A stretch of DNA of 9,356 bases from Candidatus Zixiibacteriota bacterium. Its GTDB lineage: Bacteria; Zixibacteria; MSB-5A5; CAIYYT01. This document shows positions 7,065 to 9,356 of the stretch, piece by piece (positions within the stretch are counted from its first letter, which is position 1; the number at the start of each line of letters is the position of its first letter). The stretch lies in contig CAUJJY010000391.1 in the NCBI GenBank assembly GCA_963205155.1, positions 1-9,356 of the forward strand, in the 5' to 3' direction. Below the pieces are notes generated by a model. The model had not been told where the DNA came from. It saw only the letters and a list, made by a program, of their open reading frames with translations, and did not search any database. Both the position numbers and the translations under genes were made by a program.

Positions 7065-8027
7065 ATGAAAAGATACGACGTTTATGCCATCGGGAATGCC
7101 CTTGTGGATTTCCTCACCTTTGTCGATGACCAATTCCTGATCGATAAGGGAATTCGCAAGGGACTGATGACATTGGTCGATCAACCGGCGGAAAAAACGC
7201 TCGAGGGTCTTGACCATCGTGACATCGTTCGATGCAGCGGCGGATCGGCCGCCAATACTATCGTCGGTCTCGCTCTTCTCGGCGGCAAAGGCTGTTTCAC
7301 CGGCAAAGTCGGCGATGACGATCTTGGCAAATTCTACGGTGCCAATCTTCAGGATGCCGGCGTCGAGTTCTTTGTCAATCCTGACTCCAAGCCCACCGGC
7401 TCGTGCGTCTCGTTGGTCTCGCCCGACGCCGAACGCTCGATGCTGACCTATCTTGGCGCCTCAACACAGCTAAGCGACATCGATGTCCATCAGGATGCGC
7501 TTCGCGAGTCACAATTCCTTTATGTTGAGGGTTACCTCTGGGATTCGCCGCCTGCTCGCGCTGCCGCCATCCACGCCATGGAATGGGCAAAGCGAAACGA
7601 TGTACGCGTCGCCTTCACGTTCAGCGACCCCTGGTTGGTTGAGCGATTTCGCGACGACTTCACCCGGCTTCTCGACACCTACATTGATGTGTTGTTTTTG
7701 AACGAACGTGAGGCAGGCGAGATTACCGGTTATGAAGACCCGCTCATGGCTTCCAAGCAACTCGCCAAGAAAGTGAAGCAGCTCTGTCTTACCCGCGGCG
7801 AAGAAGGCGCCATCATCGCCAGCAACGGTCGTCTCCGCTCAACACCGCGACTGACGATTCCGAAAGTTGTCGACACCACTGGAGCTGGAGACTTGTATGC
7901 TGCCGGCGTTCTGCGTGGCCTAAGTCTCGGATTCGACCTGTCGACTTCTTCGATGATTGGCGCGCGCGTTGCCGCGGCCATCGTTGAAAAAGTTGGCGCA
8001 CGCCTAACAGCAGCCGATTTGCACTAA
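7065..8027 (+). CDS. PfkB-family carbohydrate/nucleoside kinase, adenosine-kinase-like
   Basis: From the ATG at 7065 the protein has 320 residues, normal for the ribokinase/PfkB family. Visible features are the substrate-binding N-terminus I-G-N-A-L-V-D at 9-15, the glycine motif S-G-G-S-A-A-N at 58-64, G-K-V-G-D-D at 80-85, Y-L-E/V-E-G-Y-L-W-D-type strand V-E-G-Y-L-W-D at 154-160, N-E-R-E at 213-216 and the PfkB signature D-T-T-G-A-G-D at 270-276, whose last Asp is the catalytic base. The N-terminus and the G-Y-L-W-D segment closely recall bacterial proteins annotated as adenosine kinase, which convert adenosine to AMP for purine salvage; another sugar or nucleoside substrate is possible. 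GGAG at 7052-7055, 9 nt upstream, supports this ATG over a TTG at 7011 in the same frame. It is divergent from dprA and convergent with the MEMO-family gene, so it is probably monocistronic. No strong promoter is evident upstream. Confidence 0.9.
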   Translation: MKRYDVYAIGNALVDFLTFVDDQFLIDKGIRKGLMTLVDQPAEKTLEGLDHRDIVRCSGGSAANTIVGLALLGGKGCFTGKVGDDDLGKFYGANLQDAGVEFFVNPDSKPTGSCVSLVSPDAERSMLTYLGASTQLSDIDVHQDALRESQFLYVEGYLWDSPPARAAAIHAMEWAKRNDVRVAFTFSDPWLVERFRDDFTRLLDTYIDVLFLNEREAGEITGYEDPLMASKQLAKKVKQLCLTRGEEGAIIASNGRLRSTPRLTIPKVVDTTGAGDLYAAGVLRGLSLGFDLSTSSMIGARVAAAIVEKVGARLTAADLH

Positions 8028-8062
8028 CTTGAATTGGTTCGGAAACGGACTCAAAAGGAAGG

Positions 8063-8962
8063 CTAATGCAGCATCACGACAGAAAGTGCCGTCTCATCGC
8101 CGGCAATGGTGGCCAACGATTCAACTCGTTTGATCTTCAGCCTTTTCGCCGCATAAGTTATCGCCGACAGTGGTGCCGTACTGGGAAGTTGTGCATTGCG
8201 CAGCCTGTCATAAAGTGTGCGCCACTCCAACTTCGCCGCGGCGTCGATTATCGCGTCCGTCTTGTCAGTACCAACGCTGGATTCGAATAACAATTCGGAA
8301 CAGCCAACAACCAGCGTCTTCTGCGGATCAGCCGCCGCCGACAGGACTTCACCGACAGCCACCACATTTGATTCGTCCTCGCTTCCCATAACGATTGGGA
8401 CAAAGCGAAAATCCCCCAATAGCCTTTGCAGGAACGGCAGCACCATCTCGATGGCATATTCCGCATCCTTGCCGCCGGTGTGACCCGATCCCGAAAAAAC
8501 CACGCGCGGATGGCTGTTCGCCATCTTCTCTGCCATCGGCAGGTCGACAAACACTCTGCCCAGCGGCGTATCATACGCTCCACCAAGGTAGACTGATGTA
8601 TAATCAAAGAAGCTCTGTTGGGCCGATGCGATCAAGATTACGCTAGCATACTTCTTGTGATTCAAGGCCCGGATGGCACCCAGTTCGCCAACGTTGAACA
8701 GGCTATTGTATGTGCAAGATGTGACAATGGCCCCGATCTCGCCTTTGACCGACATCGGTCTGGTCGTGTCCGCGATTCTCTTGTCAATTAGGACGCCAAG
8801 TTCTGCTGGATCAGTCGGATATGTTTCTCCGGCAAAACTCGGACGGCGAACCAGTTCCGGCTTCTGTAAAGCAACTTCCATAGTGGCAGGATGGTACGGA
8901 CTAAGTGCATCCTGAAGCAAGTGAAATTGCGTTTCTTCTGGCCAAAGTTCTCGCGCTGGCAA
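8063..8962 (-). CDS. MEMO / AmmeMemoRadiSam protein B family homologue with degenerate metal site
   Basis: The longest frame gives 299 residues from a TTG. The MEMO-type order is recognisable: R-R-P-S-F-A-G-x-x-Y-P at residues 39-49 (family start), I-G-A-I-V at 76-80, V-I-L-I at 108-111, D-T-P-L-G-R-V-x-V-D at 131-140, E-x-x-I-E-M-V-L-P-F-L at 168-178, F-V-P-I-V-M-G at 187-193 and L-V-V-G at 217-220. However, the expected P-H-A-G-Y is T-S-C-T-Y (81-85), G-P-S-H-H is A-S-A-Q-Q (112-116), E-H-S-x-E is E-Y-A-x-E, S-S-D-x-x-H is G-C-S-E-L-L, and the late C-G pair is absent. A catalytic or metal-binding role like that of canonical MEMO is therefore unlikely. AMMECR1-like and radical-SAM partners are not in the window. 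The start is uncertain: an ATG at 8881 lies just before the conserved domain, and neither start has a good ribosome-binding site. It ends 35 bp from the convergent kinase gene. Confidence 0.82.
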   Translation of the reverse strand: MPARELWPEETQFHLLQDALSPYHPATMEVALQKPELVRRPSFAGETYPTDPAELGVLIDKRIADTTRPMSVKGEIGAIVTSCTYNSLFNVGELGAIRALNHKKYASVILIASAQQSFFDYTSVYLGGAYDTPLGRVFVDLPMAEKMANSHPRVVFSGSGHTGGKDAEYAIEMVLPFLQRLLGDFRFVPIVMGSEDESNVVAVGEVLSAAADPQKTLVVGCSELLFESSVGTDKTDAIIDAAAKLEWRTLYDRLRNAQLPSTAPLSAITYAAKRLKIKRVESLATIAGDETALSVVMLH

Positions 8963-8977
8963 TGCGAGAGAAAAGCC

Positions 8978-9006
8978 TTGACATCACTCCTTCATTATTA
9001 TATAGA
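8978..9006 (+). promoter_or_regulatory. Promoter of the initiator tRNA gene
   Basis: A perfect TTGACA at 8978-8983 is followed after exactly 17 nt by TATAGA at 9001-9006, four of six matches to the -10 consensus, within an AT-rich patch. Transcription would begin around 9013, a few bases before the mature tRNA start at 9017, the usual short 5' leader for RNase P processing. Confidence 0.65.
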
Positions 9007-9016
9007 AGTACCTGAT

Positions 9017-9356
<340 letters not shown>

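Noticed and set aside
8028..8062. Possible bidirectional terminator between the convergent kinase and MEMO-like genes
   Set aside because: The 35-bp spacer shows no stable hairpin or T-tract.

Overview
The window is bacterial chromosomal DNA with roughly balanced base composition, dense genes and short or overlapping junctions. No gene fixes the taxon. The envelope polysaccharide genes, the PAP2 lipid phosphatase and the mix of housekeeping families suit a Gram-negative-type or FCB-like uncultured lineage, but that is inference.

Left part (1-4636, all minus strand, read right to left): a cell-surface polysaccharide operon. In transcription order it encodes a chain-length regulator of the Wzz/PCP type (no kinase domain), a sugar-1-phosphate nucleotidyltransferase, a heparinase II/III-family polysaccharide lyase-like protein, and the first 260 residues of a multi-pass O-antigen polymerase/ligase-like protein that runs off the left edge. 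Junctions are a 4-bp ATGA overlap, a 30-bp gap and a 7-bp overlap, so the set is almost certainly co-transcribed. Precursor activation, chain-length control, polymerisation or ligation and possibly polymer trimming are all represented. Glycosyltransferases would have to lie outside the window.

Middle part (4797-6897, minus): dprA (DNA-processing Rossmann protein), a YigZ/IMPACT-family protein and a PAP2 phosphatase form a second tight minus-strand group. A 160-bp gap with two adjacent dyad symmetries separates it from the polysaccharide operon. The PAP2 protein could recycle the polyprenyl carrier used by that operon, which would make the two groups functionally linked.

Right part: a PfkB-family kinase resembling alphaproteobacterial-type adenosine kinases (plus, 7065-8027) is divergent from dprA and convergent with a MEMO/AmmeMemoRadiSam-B family gene (minus, 8063-8962). 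The latter keeps the fold pattern but has lost essentially every expected metal-site residue. Next is an initiator tRNA-fMet gene (plus, 9017-9093) with its own promoter and a hairpin downstream. The right edge holds the C-terminal 94 codons of a tyrosine recombinase that points at the tRNA and ends inside its T-loop. This is the classic boundary of an integrative element whose body lies to the right of the window.

The most notable observations are the metal-site-less MEMO homologue and the tRNA-fMet/integrase junction. I found no CRISPR array, no insertion sequence and no clearly new multi-gene system.
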